Origin: an uncultured Bacilli bacterium
GTDB lineage: Bacteria; Bacillota_I; Bacilli_A; RF39; UBA660
Length of the DNA: 7,648 nucleotides
Reading direction: 5' to 3'
Assembly: GCA_947625315.1 (NCBI GenBank)
Contig: CANQOE010000055.1
Span: 1 to 7,648 of the forward strand
Shown here piece by piece: positions 1 to 5,111 of the stretch. Position numbers and translations under genes: made by a program. How positions within the stretch are numbered: position 1 is the stretch's first letter; each line of letters starts with the position of its first letter. The notes under the pieces are model-generated. The model saw nothing but the letters and a program-made list of their open reading frames with translations. It was not told where the DNA came from and did not search any database.

Positions 1-114
1 ATTTAATTTCTATTTTACAATATTTTTTATTAAATGTCCAAAATTTTGTGTCCTAATATCTATTCTAGCACCAATATACTTATAGTTTTAAAAACCAATT
101 ACTATAGATAAAAT

Positions 115-152
115 TATAATATAATAATCTTGTTATTGGTATTGAAGGGGGA
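115..152 (+). promoter_or_regulatory. Probable -10 element and ribosome-binding site of the 159-851 gene
   Basis: TATAAT at 115-120 is a perfect -10 hexamer, but no good -35 lies 16-18 bases upstream and there is no TG extension, so the promoter call is weak. GAAGGGGGAT at 144-152 is a purine-rich Shine-Dalgarno stretch seven bases before the ATG at 159 and fixes that start. Nothing else could be supported in bases 1-114. Confidence 0.4.
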
Positions 153-158
153 TAGTCT

Positions 159-851
159 ATGAAATGTTTTAGATCAACATCTATTAATACAATACAAAGG
201 GTTTATACAGAAGGCATAGTACCAGCTTGTGGACGAAATTCTAGATTAATTGGCGATAATAGAAAAAAAGTATTTTTTTCAGAAGGTTATCAAGGTACCA
301 TAGCTCTTTTAATTGATTTTAACATTGTATATAATAAAATAAAAAATAATAGAATGCAACTTTCTGATAAAGAATTATACTCAAAAGTTATTAATTCCCA
401 AAATATAAGAGAATTTTTAGGAGAAGGGGTTTATTTAACCTTTGACAGTGAAAATGTTACGAACGAAAATAACGAAGTCGATGGATTTACAAGTGAAAAA
501 ATAAATACTGATTTATTAGAAGTAGCAATAATTGTAAACATTAATGATGGCACTTTTTCATATTCTAGATTTGATGTAGTTCATTTTATGATGGCTCAAA
601 CAAATTATAATGACATAATTTATAGTGGAATTAAATGGCCAAATATTAAATTGTATGAAAAACATAATCAAAAGTCCGAAGAAGAAAAAATTAAAATAAA
701 TCAATTAAAAATAAAACAGTATTATGAAGAAAATCAAAATTTAATAAATAAATTCCGAAATAATCAGTATAAGCTCGTATATGTTCCGTTAAGTAAATTT
801 ATTAACGAAATATATATAAATAAAGAAAAACAAGAATCATTCAAAAGATAA
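159..851 (+). CDS. Uncharacterised protein, possibly ADP-ribosyltransferase-like
   Basis: A 230-residue soluble protein that I do not recognise with certainty. The start at 159 is supported by the GGGGGAT site just upstream. There is no signal peptide or membrane segment. Two stretches recall the ADP-ribosyltransferase/RNA 2'-phosphotransferase fold. The N-terminus (FRSTSINTIQRVYTEGI, residues 4-20) has the usual 'strand, R/H-x-T-S, helix, GI' layout, and residues 88-97 (GEGVYLTFDS) resemble the GxGxYF strand of PARP-type enzymes. Between them lie GRNSRLIGD (25-33) and VFFSEG (38-43), which look like family-specific conserved blocks. Residues 170-205 are Lys/Glu/Asn-rich and probably helical. 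The fold suggestion is inference from short motifs and no catalytic Glu can be assigned. The transglutaminase-fold gene follows after 37 bases with its own ribosome-binding site, so the two are probably co-transcribed. Confidence 0.8.
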   Translation: MKCFRSTSINTIQRVYTEGIVPACGRNSRLIGDNRKKVFFSEGYQGTIALLIDFNIVYNKIKNNRMQLSDKELYSKVINSQNIREFLGEGVYLTFDSENVTNENNEVDGFTSEKINTDLLEVAIIVNINDGTFSYSRFDVVHFMMAQTNYNDIIYSGIKWPNIKLYEKHNQKSEEEKIKINQLKIKQYYEENQNLINKFRNNQYKLVYVPLSKFINEIYINKEKQESFKR

Positions 852-888
852 TAAGTATTAAAAAAATAATTTTTAGGAGGAAAAAAAT

Positions 889-1800
889 ATGAAAGAAGAA
901 ATACTTAATTTTTATAAAAAAACAAGTTTATATACTAATTTAGGATTATATAAAGATTTTGCTATAAATTTGCCTAATGATATAAAAGAATTATGCCTAT
1001 TACAAAGAAATCAAATCATTCATCCTTTTGATTTGTGTGATGAAAAAATGCGAAATGATCCCAATTCTTTTTATGGTGATATGACTAAAGTTACCAAAAC
1101 TAGTTTAAACTTTGAAAATGATTTATTCCCTACAGCTCAATCTATGTTAGCAGAACTTTTAAGAAGAAACGAGAATTATTCTAAAGATAGAAAAATAGAA
1201 GATAAAATTCATGTATGTTGTAGAGAACAAGCAATTTTACTTGCCAGTATTTTAAAAGCAAAAGGCTTTTCTGCACGTGTTAGAAGTGGTTTCGCCACTT
1301 ATTGCAATTTAACAAATAAAGAGGCCGGTGATCATTGGATATGTGAATATTATAATGATCAAGAAAAAAGATGGATTCTAGTAGATGCTGATATGTATTT
1401 TGATGAAGAAACATTATTAGAGTACCATATTGATTTTAATTTATTAGATATACCAAGAAATAAATTTATATTTGGAGCAGAAGCTTATTTGGGTTTAAGA
1501 AAAGGAAAATATAACGCTAACGAAATTTACTATGCATCATCTCCAAAAACTATAGGTATTAAAGCAGCTTTACACGGCTTATTTTACGATTTTCATTCAC
1601 TTATGAATGACGAAATAATATTTTTACATTTACCTAAGTACATTTTAGATAAAAATTTAAATTTAACAGAAGATGAATTAAAAGAATTAGATGATTTAGC
1701 AAATTTAATGCTAGAACCAGATGTTAACTTTTTTAAACTAAGAGAAATTTGGAATAATAATCTCAAGTATAGAATAATGTCAGGTGGATTAAATGGCTAA
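889..1800 (+). CDS. Transglutaminase-like cysteine-triad protein
   Basis: A 303-residue protein with a transglutaminase-like core at about residues 105-172. The likely catalytic triad is visible. Cys111 lies in HVCCREQA at the start of the core helix (Cys110 is adjacent, but the C-R-x-x-A pattern points to 111). His149 is in GDHWICEY, and Asp166 is in WILVDAD. No signal peptide or membrane segment is present, so it should act in the cytoplasm. Members of this superfamily are cysteine proteases, amidases or acyl-transfer enzymes, and the substrate cannot be read from the sequence. The N-terminal 100 residues, including LCLLQRNQIIHPFD and DLFPTAQSMLAELLRR, and the C-terminal 130 residues look like the full-length form of a roughly 300-residue family common in Bacillota. 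AGGAGG at 875-880 sits eight bases before the ATG. It is probably co-transcribed with the upstream gene. The specific function is unknown. Confidence 0.88.
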   Translation: MKEEILNFYKKTSLYTNLGLYKDFAINLPNDIKELCLLQRNQIIHPFDLCDEKMRNDPNSFYGDMTKVTKTSLNFENDLFPTAQSMLAELLRRNENYSKDRKIEDKIHVCCREQAILLASILKAKGFSARVRSGFATYCNLTNKEAGDHWICEYYNDQEKRWILVDADMYFDEETLLEYHIDFNLLDIPRNKFIFGAEAYLGLRKGKYNANEIYYASSPKTIGIKAALHGLFYDFHSLMNDEIIFLHLPKYILDKNLNLTEDELKELDDLANLMLEPDVNFFKLREIWNNNLKYRIMSGGLNG

Positions 1801-1826
1801 AAAATATTTCAAATTTATTTAAATTA

Positions 1827-1854
1827 TGTTATAATAAATAACCAACAAGGAGGA
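1827..1854 (+). promoter_or_regulatory. Extended -10 promoter and ribosome-binding site of the 1864-2556 gene
   Basis: TATGTTATAAT at 1825-1835 contains a TGn extension (1827-1829) plus a perfect TATAAT (1830-1835), with a start predicted near 1842. AAGGAGGA at 1847-1854 gives a nine-base spacing to the ATG at 1864. No convincing -35 is seen, which is normal for extended -10 promoters. The gene can therefore be transcribed separately from the two genes before it. Confidence 0.6.
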
Positions 1855-1863
1855 ATTTTACTT

Positions 1864-2556
1864 ATGGAGAATATTATAGAACTAATTATGGAGAGAATAA
1901 AAGAACCTAAAATAATTAATATTGCTAATACATTTGGATTAAAGTATAACAATTATACCTTAAAAAAGCTAAAAAAGAATTTAGTTAATGCTTTTGAAAT
2001 TTCTAATAATTTAATTTATTTTTATCCTTTAAATGATGGTTTTCCAACCTGTAGATTTGCTTTCTATAAAAATGGAGAATTAGTATTAGATAATAATAAA
2101 GAATATAGCCAAATAACTAATTTAGACGAAATTATTTTACAAATGGTTAGAATATTTAATCAAGCTCTTGACAGGGAAATAGTTTTAAATCCTTATTGTT
2201 TTATGCTTGAATTAACCGATAAAGTTTGTAAAGATTATCAAGGCAAAGCCAATTTAATAATAACTAATAAAGCTATTATAAATCCAAAATTAAATGTCCA
2301 TAATTTTGCTGAAGCTAATAAATATTTCATTAATCAATTTCTTGACCATTTTATCGGCTGGAATTTTGGCGTATCTGTAAATAGAAGTGAAATATTAAAA
2401 CAAGAATTAGAAGAATTAAATAGCAAAGTTATTAATATGGGCATTAGAGAATATGCAGGTACTGGTTTTGAAGTATATGGTACTACTGATGAAGTTAAAA
2501 ATGGTTTACAACATTATGAATTACCTACAGAAAAAATCCGTACAAGAGCAAAATAA
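1864..2556 (+). CDS. Hypothetical protein, 230 residues
   Basis: A soluble protein of unknown family with no signal peptide and no membrane helix. The start is fixed by AAGGAGGA nine bases upstream. The N-terminus is helical and Lys/Asn-rich. Residues about 50-80 (YFYPLNDGFPTCRFAFYKNG) look like a strand-rich conserved block. Residues 150-170 (NKYFINQFLDHFIGWNFG) form an aromatic-rich helix, and the C-terminus (IREYAGTGFEVYGTTDEVKNG) looks like a final strand-helix element. There are no obvious catalytic motifs. It is preceded by its own promoter and followed after 33 bases by the -35 of the predicted antisense RNA gene, with no clear terminator between, so read-through into that RNA is possible. 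Codon use matches its neighbours. A frame at 2453-2644 overlapping its 3' end is only its shadow. Confidence 0.8.
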   Translation: MENIIELIMERIKEPKIINIANTFGLKYNNYTLKKLKKNLVNAFEISNNLIYFYPLNDGFPTCRFAFYKNGELVLDNNKEYSQITNLDEIILQMVRIFNQALDREIVLNPYCFMLELTDKVCKDYQGKANLIITNKAIINPKLNVHNFAEANKYFINQFLDHFIGWNFGVSVNRSEILKQELEELNSKVINMGIREYAGTGFEVYGTTDEVKNGLQHYELPTEKIRTRAK

Positions 2557-2589
2557 ATATATAATTTTAAATAAAAAAGGGAAACATAC

Positions 2590-2618
2590 TTGTCAAAAAA
2601 TTTCTTTTATGGTATTAT
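2590..2618 (+). promoter_or_regulatory. Promoter of the predicted antisense antitoxin RNA
   Basis: The -35 is TTGTCA (2590-2595, five of six consensus bases). A 17-base spacer is followed by the -10 TATTAT (2613-2618), which carries a TGG extension (TATGGTATTAT, 2608-2618). The predicted start is A2625. No protein-coding frame with a ribosome-binding site follows, which fits a promoter for a non-coding RNA. It is the best plus-strand promoter in this interval. Confidence 0.65.
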
Positions 2619-2642
2619 GTATACAGATGAAGGAAACTTCAT

Positions 2643-2680
2643 AAAATAAAAAAGGATACATTTGAATGCGTAATCAAATG
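2643..2680 (-). terminator. Probable terminator of the toxin mRNA
   Basis: On the minus strand a 7-bp stem (CATTTGA/TCAAATG, plus positions 2674-2680 and 2659-2665, 8-base loop) is followed by TATCC and then TTTTTTATTTT (2653-2643). The five bases between stem and U-tract make it imperfect by itself. Pairing of the 3' end with the mRNA 5' end (2871-2882) would extend the helix to the edge of the U-tract. Confidence 0.5.
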
Positions 2681-2696
2681 CTTCCCTTAATGGGTT

Positions 2697-2734
2697 GCAT
2701 CTGAAATCAACAAAAGTTGAAATCAGATGCTTTT
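2697..2734 (+). terminator. Terminator of the antisense RNA
   Basis: The stem GCATCTGA (2697-2704) with TCAGATGC (2723-2730) continues, past an A-A internal loop, with TCAAC (2707-2711) and GTTGA (2716-2720) around an AAAA loop. TTTT follows at 2731-2734, with more T at 2739-2742. This is a strong intrinsic terminator for plus-strand transcripts. Its last bases abut the stop codon of the opposite-strand toxin gene. Confidence 0.65.
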
Positions 2735-2735
2735 G

Positions 2736-2813
2736 CTATTTTAGAAGTAAAACGATTACAACTAAGAATAGGAGTAATATTATAATAAATTGAGAAAATT
2801 CTCTTTTTGTCAT
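2736..2813 (-). CDS. Small hydrophobic peptide, predicted type I toxin (25 aa)
   Basis: The 25-residue peptide begins MTKREFSQF. It continues with an unbroken hydrophobic run of about 15 residues made almost only of Ile, Leu, Val and Phe (residues 9-24), and ends in Lys25 before TAG. That is one membrane-spanning helix with a charged N-terminal head and a single basic C-terminal residue, the usual build of type I toxins that insert in the inner membrane. The frame is short, but it has a GAAAGGTGGTGG ribosome-binding site close to the full anti-16S complement, a minus-strand promoter with a 17-base spacer, and a convergent antisense RNA ending at its stop codon. I do not recognise the peptide as a named family such as Fst, TxpA or Ldr. 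A small membrane regulator without toxicity is the main alternative. Confidence 0.68.
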   Translation of the reverse strand: MTKREFSQFIIILLLFLVVIVLLLK

Positions 2814-2818
2814 AAATA

Positions 2819-2831
2819 CCACCACCTTTCA
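2819..2831 (-). promoter_or_regulatory. Strong toxin ribosome-binding site, probably hairpin-sequestered
   Basis: On the minus strand GAAAGGTGGTGG (2830-2819) matches 10 of 12 bases of the 16S complement GAAAGGAGGTGA and lies five bases before the ATG (2813). TGAAAGG at its 5' edge (2831-2825) is perfectly complementary to CCTTTCA in the leader (2854-2848). This 7-bp stem would hide part of the Shine-Dalgarno site. Bases 2851-2854 also belong to the arm that pairs with the mRNA 3' end, so the two pairings compete. Confidence 0.6.
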
Positions 2832-2889
2832 TTTATTTTTTGACAATTGAAAGGGAAAGCATCTGATATTTTCAAATGTATCTATATAC

Positions 2890-2918
2890 ATTATACTAAA
2901 CTTTTAGTTTATATGCAA
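2890..2918 (-). promoter_or_regulatory. Promoter of the toxin mRNA
   Basis: Reading the minus strand, TTGCAT (2918-2913) is followed by a 17-base spacer and a perfect TATAAT (2895-2890), with a start predicted at A2883. The leader to the ATG is 70 nt. The spacer itself holds a perfect dyad, TAAACT-TTT-AGTTTA (2897-2911), which could be a protein-binding site or chance. Confidence 0.62.
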
Positions 2919-2943
2919 GGAAATAATTAATTTAAAATAAAAT

Positions 2944-3007
2944 ACTTGTCGAATATTTTTTTTATGGTGTTTTGTATCTAGATGAAGAAACTTCATCAGA
3001 TGTTTTT
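2944..3007 (+). repeat. Decayed second copy of the antisense RNA promoter and ends
   Basis: Bases 2944-2996 align with the antisense promoter and 5' hairpin at 2588-2642 at about 46 of 55 positions (hand alignment, two single-base gaps). The -35-like TTGTC and ATGG are kept, but the -10 has become TGTTTT and the spacer is one base shorter. The hairpin GATGAAG-AAA-CTTCATC (2981-2997) runs directly into TCAGATG plus T5 (2996-3007), which matches the far end of the antisense terminator (2723-2734), as if the middle were deleted. No toxin-like frame faces it, so it is probably a relic. A tiny hairpin RNA or decoy is possible. Confidence 0.6.
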
Positions 3008-3014
3008 ATTATCT

Positions 3015-3036
3015 AAATAGTGTTGGTACTATTTTT
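3015..3036 (+). terminator. Hairpin with short T-run
   Basis: AAATAGT (3015-3021) pairs with ACTATTT (3028-3034) around GTTGGT and is followed by TTATT. It is a weak intrinsic terminator for plus-strand transcription leaving the toxin-antitoxin region. The rest of 3037-3102 holds nothing recognisable. Confidence 0.4.
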
Positions 3037-3102
3037 ATTAATAGTATTAAACAAACATAGTAATTTTTTAGTCTTATATTAAAATTTAAAAGAATTTAAT
3101 AG

Positions 3103-3131
3103 TTTAAAAATTTTTTAATTTATGTTATTAT
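3103..3131 (+). promoter_or_regulatory. Promoter of the membrane protein gene
   Basis: TATGTTATTAT at 3121-3131 is an extended -10 (TGT plus TATTAT at 3126-3131). TTTAAA at 3103-3108 is a poor -35 at a 17-base spacing. The predicted start near 3138 leaves a very short leader, with GAGGTG (3141-3146) as ribosome-binding site. Confidence 0.5.
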
Positions 3132-3152
3132 ATTTATAACGAGGTGTTTCTT

Positions 3153-4046
3153 ATGAAAAAAGTTTTAAAAGTTTTAGTAATGATTATTTTAACTATTATT
3201 CTTTTTACTGAATCTTTAATTCTTCTAAATCTTATTCCCTTAAGGGAAACTATTAACAATAAAATAATTAAAGACGCTGTTGTATCTCTTGATTTTGAAA
3301 AAATAATTGAAGATAATCCTCAACTTGAAGAAGAATTAAATAAATCTTTAGAACCTATTTATGAAGTTACCAGAGAAGTAGGCCTTAAAGATGAAATAGT
3401 TCTAAAAATTTTAAATATTAAAGAAGTTAAAGAAATAATGGGTAATGTTTTAGATAATCTAGTTGTTAGTGTAGTTACTACTCAAGAACAAAAGCTTTTA
3501 GATAATGCTGATTTACAAAAAGTTATAAGCGATGCGATAGATGATATAAATGCTACCAAATTATACGAGATTAAACCCGAAACTAAAGCTAAAATCTTAA
3601 ATGCTGTCAATGAAACATATTTGGAGTTACAAGATTTAATTCCTCAAACTAATCTTATTTTAGATAATTTACCCACTGAATATCAACCAATATTAAATAC
3701 TATTCATTTAATATTCTCCAATCAATTTTTATATTTTAACATTATTATAGTAGTTCTTAGTCTATTATTTATAATATTATTAAATTTAGACCATTTTAAA
3801 TGGCTTAAAATATCTTCTTTAATATGCTTAGTTGCTACAGTTATTAACTTTGTTATTGCTTCACTTTTATATTATATTAATAGTACTATAATTTTTAAAG
3901 GACATAATTATTTATATACCATCCTTTTAAAATTTATTAATTGTGATTTCTTAATTTCAATATATCTTATAGTTATCTTAATAATTCTTTTAATAATTTA
4001 TCGTTTAATAAATAGAAAGTTAAAAAATAAAGAAGTTACCAATTAA
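3153..4046 (+). CDS. Four-helix membrane protein of unknown function
   Basis: The protein has 297 residues starting at ATG 3153. A GTG at 3144 is in frame but is part of the GAGGTG ribosome-binding site (3141-3146), which lies six bases before 3153. One hydrophobic helix at residues 4-28 could act as a signal anchor. A hydrophilic, Glu/Asp/Asn-rich helical domain (about 30-188) follows, and then three membrane helices at about 191-211, 219-242 and 265-287, with a basic tail (RLINRKLKNK). With the basic N-terminus inside and four helices, the 160-residue loop would face outside the membrane. No catalytic motif, lipobox or known domain is seen. Its own extended -10 promoter and flanking spacers suggest a single-gene unit. 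Codon use matches its neighbours. It could be a stress-related or envelope protein, but the sequence does not show it. Confidence 0.82.
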   Translation: MKKVLKVLVMIILTIILFTESLILLNLIPLRETINNKIIKDAVVSLDFEKIIEDNPQLEEELNKSLEPIYEVTREVGLKDEIVLKILNIKEVKEIMGNVLDNLVVSVVTTQEQKLLDNADLQKVISDAIDDINATKLYEIKPETKAKILNAVNETYLELQDLIPQTNLILDNLPTEYQPILNTIHLIFSNQFLYFNIIIVVLSLLFIILLNLDHFKWLKISSLICLVATVINFVIASLLYYINSTIIFKGHNYLYTILLKFINCDFLISIYLIVILIILLIIYRLINRKLKNKEVTN

Positions 4047-4051
4047 AAAAA

Positions 4052-4109
4052 GAACTATTAAAAGTTCGAATATTTGAATTTGGAACAATTGTAAAAGATA
4101 GTTACAATT
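4052..4109 (+). repeat. Left copy of an imperfect direct repeat, with inner dyad
   Basis: GAACT..AGTTCGA (4052-4069), AATTTGGAAC (4077-4086) and ATAGTTA..CAA (4099-4107) recur in the same order at 4825-4842, 4851-4860 and 4865-4880 on the far side of the acetyltransferase gene. Inside lies a perfect 8-bp inverted repeat, AATTGTAA (4087-4094) and TTACAATT (4102-4109), 7 bases apart. It lies about 30 bases upstream of the acetyltransferase -10 and so is a candidate operator, or a weak terminator for the membrane protein gene. Confidence 0.45.
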
Positions 4110-4136
4110 TAGTAAATTGATTTAAAAAATATCATG

Positions 4137-4155
4137 TATAATAAAATTGGAGGTA
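4137..4155 (+). promoter_or_regulatory. -10 element and ribosome-binding site of the acetyltransferase gene
   Basis: TATAAT at 4137-4142 has no good -35 at the usual distance (TTGATT at 4117-4122 is only 14 bases away). TTGGAGGT at 4147-4154 precedes the ATG at 4166 by 11 bases, a slightly long spacing. Confidence 0.45.
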
Positions 4156-4165
4156 AGTGTTATAA

Positions 4166-4780
4166 ATGAATTATTTAGGTAGTAAAGAAATAGAAACAGA
4201 AAGATTAATTCTAAAAGCTCAAACAATTAAAGAACAAAAAAGATTATGGGAAATCTTAATGATGCCAGAAGTAAACAAATACTTTTTAACAGTACCTTCA
4301 AAGTTTAAAGAAAATTTACTAGATTGGAATAAACAAGAAGAATATTATAAAATCGATATGGAACATGCAAATGATCCTGACATATTTAGATGGAGCATTT
4401 TTCTAAAAGATACCGGTGAATGTATAGGAAGAGTTTCGTGTCACGAAGCTCATGATGAAGATTCTAGTATTGCAGATCCTAGTATAAGAGGAGTAAGTTG
4501 GTTAATAGATCCTATCTTTCAAGGAAAAGGTTATGCTACTGAAGCCGCAATTGCCATGATAGATTATATGTTTAAAGAAGTAGGCATAAATGAAATTAGA
4601 ACTGGAGCAGCTATTGTAAATCCTGCTTCATGGATGATAATGGAAAAATTAGGATTTGTTAGACAAGCTAAAACTAAAATGGTTAAATACACATTTTTAG
4701 ATGAACTAATAGAAGATTATTCATATATTCTTACTAAAGAACAATGGTTATCTTTAAACGAGCAAAAGTGTAAAAGATAG
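4166..4780 (+). CDS. GNAT N-acetyltransferase, RimJ/RimL-like
   Basis: The protein has 204 residues, normal for the RimJ/RimL branch of the GNAT family, which transfers acetyl from acetyl-CoA to protein N-termini or small amines. The family hallmarks appear in order. IETERLILKAQT (residues 9-20) is the opening strand. WSIFLKDTGECIGRVS (76-91) is the central strand pair. WLIDPIFQGKGYATEA (112-127) carries the acetyl-CoA pyrophosphate loop Q-G-K-G-Y-A, and NPASWMIMEKLGF (152-164) is the late motif contacting CoA. DYSYILTKEQW closes the fold. The substrate cannot be told. Rim proteins act on ribosomal proteins, but most relatives in Bacillota are uncharacterised and some acetylate antibiotics or polyamines. 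The protein is soluble and cytoplasmic. The gene is a lone unit bracketed by imperfect direct repeats, which may point to past duplication or insertion. Confidence 0.9.
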   Translation: MNYLGSKEIETERLILKAQTIKEQKRLWEILMMPEVNKYFLTVPSKFKENLLDWNKQEEYYKIDMEHANDPDIFRWSIFLKDTGECIGRVSCHEAHDEDSSIADPSIRGVSWLIDPIFQGKGYATEAAIAMIDYMFKEVGINEIRTGAAIVNPASWMIMEKLGFVRQAKTKMVKYTFLDELIEDYSYILTKEQWLSLNEQKCKR

Positions 4781-4824
4781 CAGCATCCAGTGAAGATTTT
4801 ATTGAAATATTAACAATACAAATC

Positions 4825-4880
4825 GAACTAAAATAGTTCGACTAAAATACAATTTGGAGCGAATATAGTTATCTACAACT
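4825..4880 (+). repeat. Right copy of the direct repeat flanking the acetyltransferase gene
   Basis: Three blocks are shared in order with 4052-4109: GAACTAAAATAGTTCGA, AATTTGGAGC and ATAGTTATCTACAA. The match is imperfect with small gaps, so this is an old duplication if it is real. Confidence 0.4.
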
Positions 4881-4985
4881 TTTACTAACTAAGGTTTGAT
4901 GTATAGTAAATCAATCTTATTTTAGCACCACAATATTCATTTTCAATATAATAATATTATATATTATTTTAAAAATATCATCAAT

Positions 4986-5017
4986 GCTTTCGTTCGCTTT
5001 TCGTTCACTTTTCGTTC
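4986..5017. repeat. Tandem 11-bp repeat, three copies
   Basis: GCTTTCGTTC, GCTTTTCGTTC and ACTTTTCGTTC follow each other without gaps (the first is one base short). On the minus strand the unit is GTGAACGAAAA. A second pair of 11-bp repeats lies at 5063-5082 with a related unit. A period of 11 is not a multiple of three, so this is not a coding repeat. It approximates one helical turn, as in protein-binding iterons. Confidence 0.7.
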
Positions 5018-5062
5018 ACTATATTTTTAAAAATCAAATTACAAAAATTATTTATCAATCTA

Positions 5063-5082
5063 TTCAGCAACTTTTCAGCAAC
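5063..5082. repeat. Tandem 11-bp repeat, two copies
   Basis: TTCAGCAAC occurs at 5063-5071 and 5074-5082, a period of 11. On the minus strand the unit is GTTGCTGAAAA, which shares its GAAAA end and leading GT with the unit of the array at 4986-5017. Confidence 0.6.
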
Positions 5083-5111
5083 CCATAAATTTAAAACAAC
5101 CAAAATCTTGA

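Larger units (their letters stand above)
2625..2735 (+). ncRNA. Predicted cis-antisense antitoxin RNA (type I toxin-antitoxin)
   Basis: The RNA is defined by a promoter ending at 2618 and a terminator hairpin at 2697-2734, giving about 110 nt. Its 5' end folds into a tight hairpin, ATGAAG-GAAA-CTTCAT (2627-2642). The middle contains a second hairpin (CATTTGA 2659-2665 with TCAAATG 2674-2680) and a small CCC/GGG stem (2684-2694). The 3' end is the terminator. It is fully complementary to the 3' untranslated part of the opposite-strand toxin mRNA and stops at the toxin stop codon (2736-2738). This is the convergent 3'-overlap geometry known for TxpA/RatA and BsrG/SR4 in Bacillus. Base pairing there would be expected to trigger mRNA decay or block translation. 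The geometry is seen directly. Expression and antitoxin activity are inferred. Confidence 0.62.
2655..2882. repeat. Long-range inverted repeat joining the toxin mRNA 5' and 3' ends
   Basis: GATACATTTGAA at 2655-2666 is the exact reverse complement of 2871-2882 (12 of 12). ATCAAATGCTTCCCTT at 2673-2688 is the reverse complement of 2851-2867 except for one G-U-compatible change and one extra base. The right arm begins one base after the predicted toxin mRNA start (2883) and the left arm ends at its predicted terminator, so the mRNA could close on itself. Such 5'-3' pairing is a known feature of type I toxin mRNAs, where it keeps the transcript inert until processed. Confidence 0.7.

Noticed and set aside
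2453..2644. A 63-codon open frame on the plus strand overlapping the end of the 1864-2556 gene
   Set aside because: Most of it is a shifted reading of the real gene. It has no ribosome-binding site, and its tail runs through the antisense RNA promoter.
3144..3152. GTG start three codons upstream for the membrane protein
   Set aside because: The GTG is part of the GAGGTG ribosome-binding site. ATG 3153 is correctly spaced from it.
4986..5082. The tandem repeats as a CRISPR array
   Set aside because: Units of 11 bp without spacers and no cas gene nearby do not fit CRISPR.
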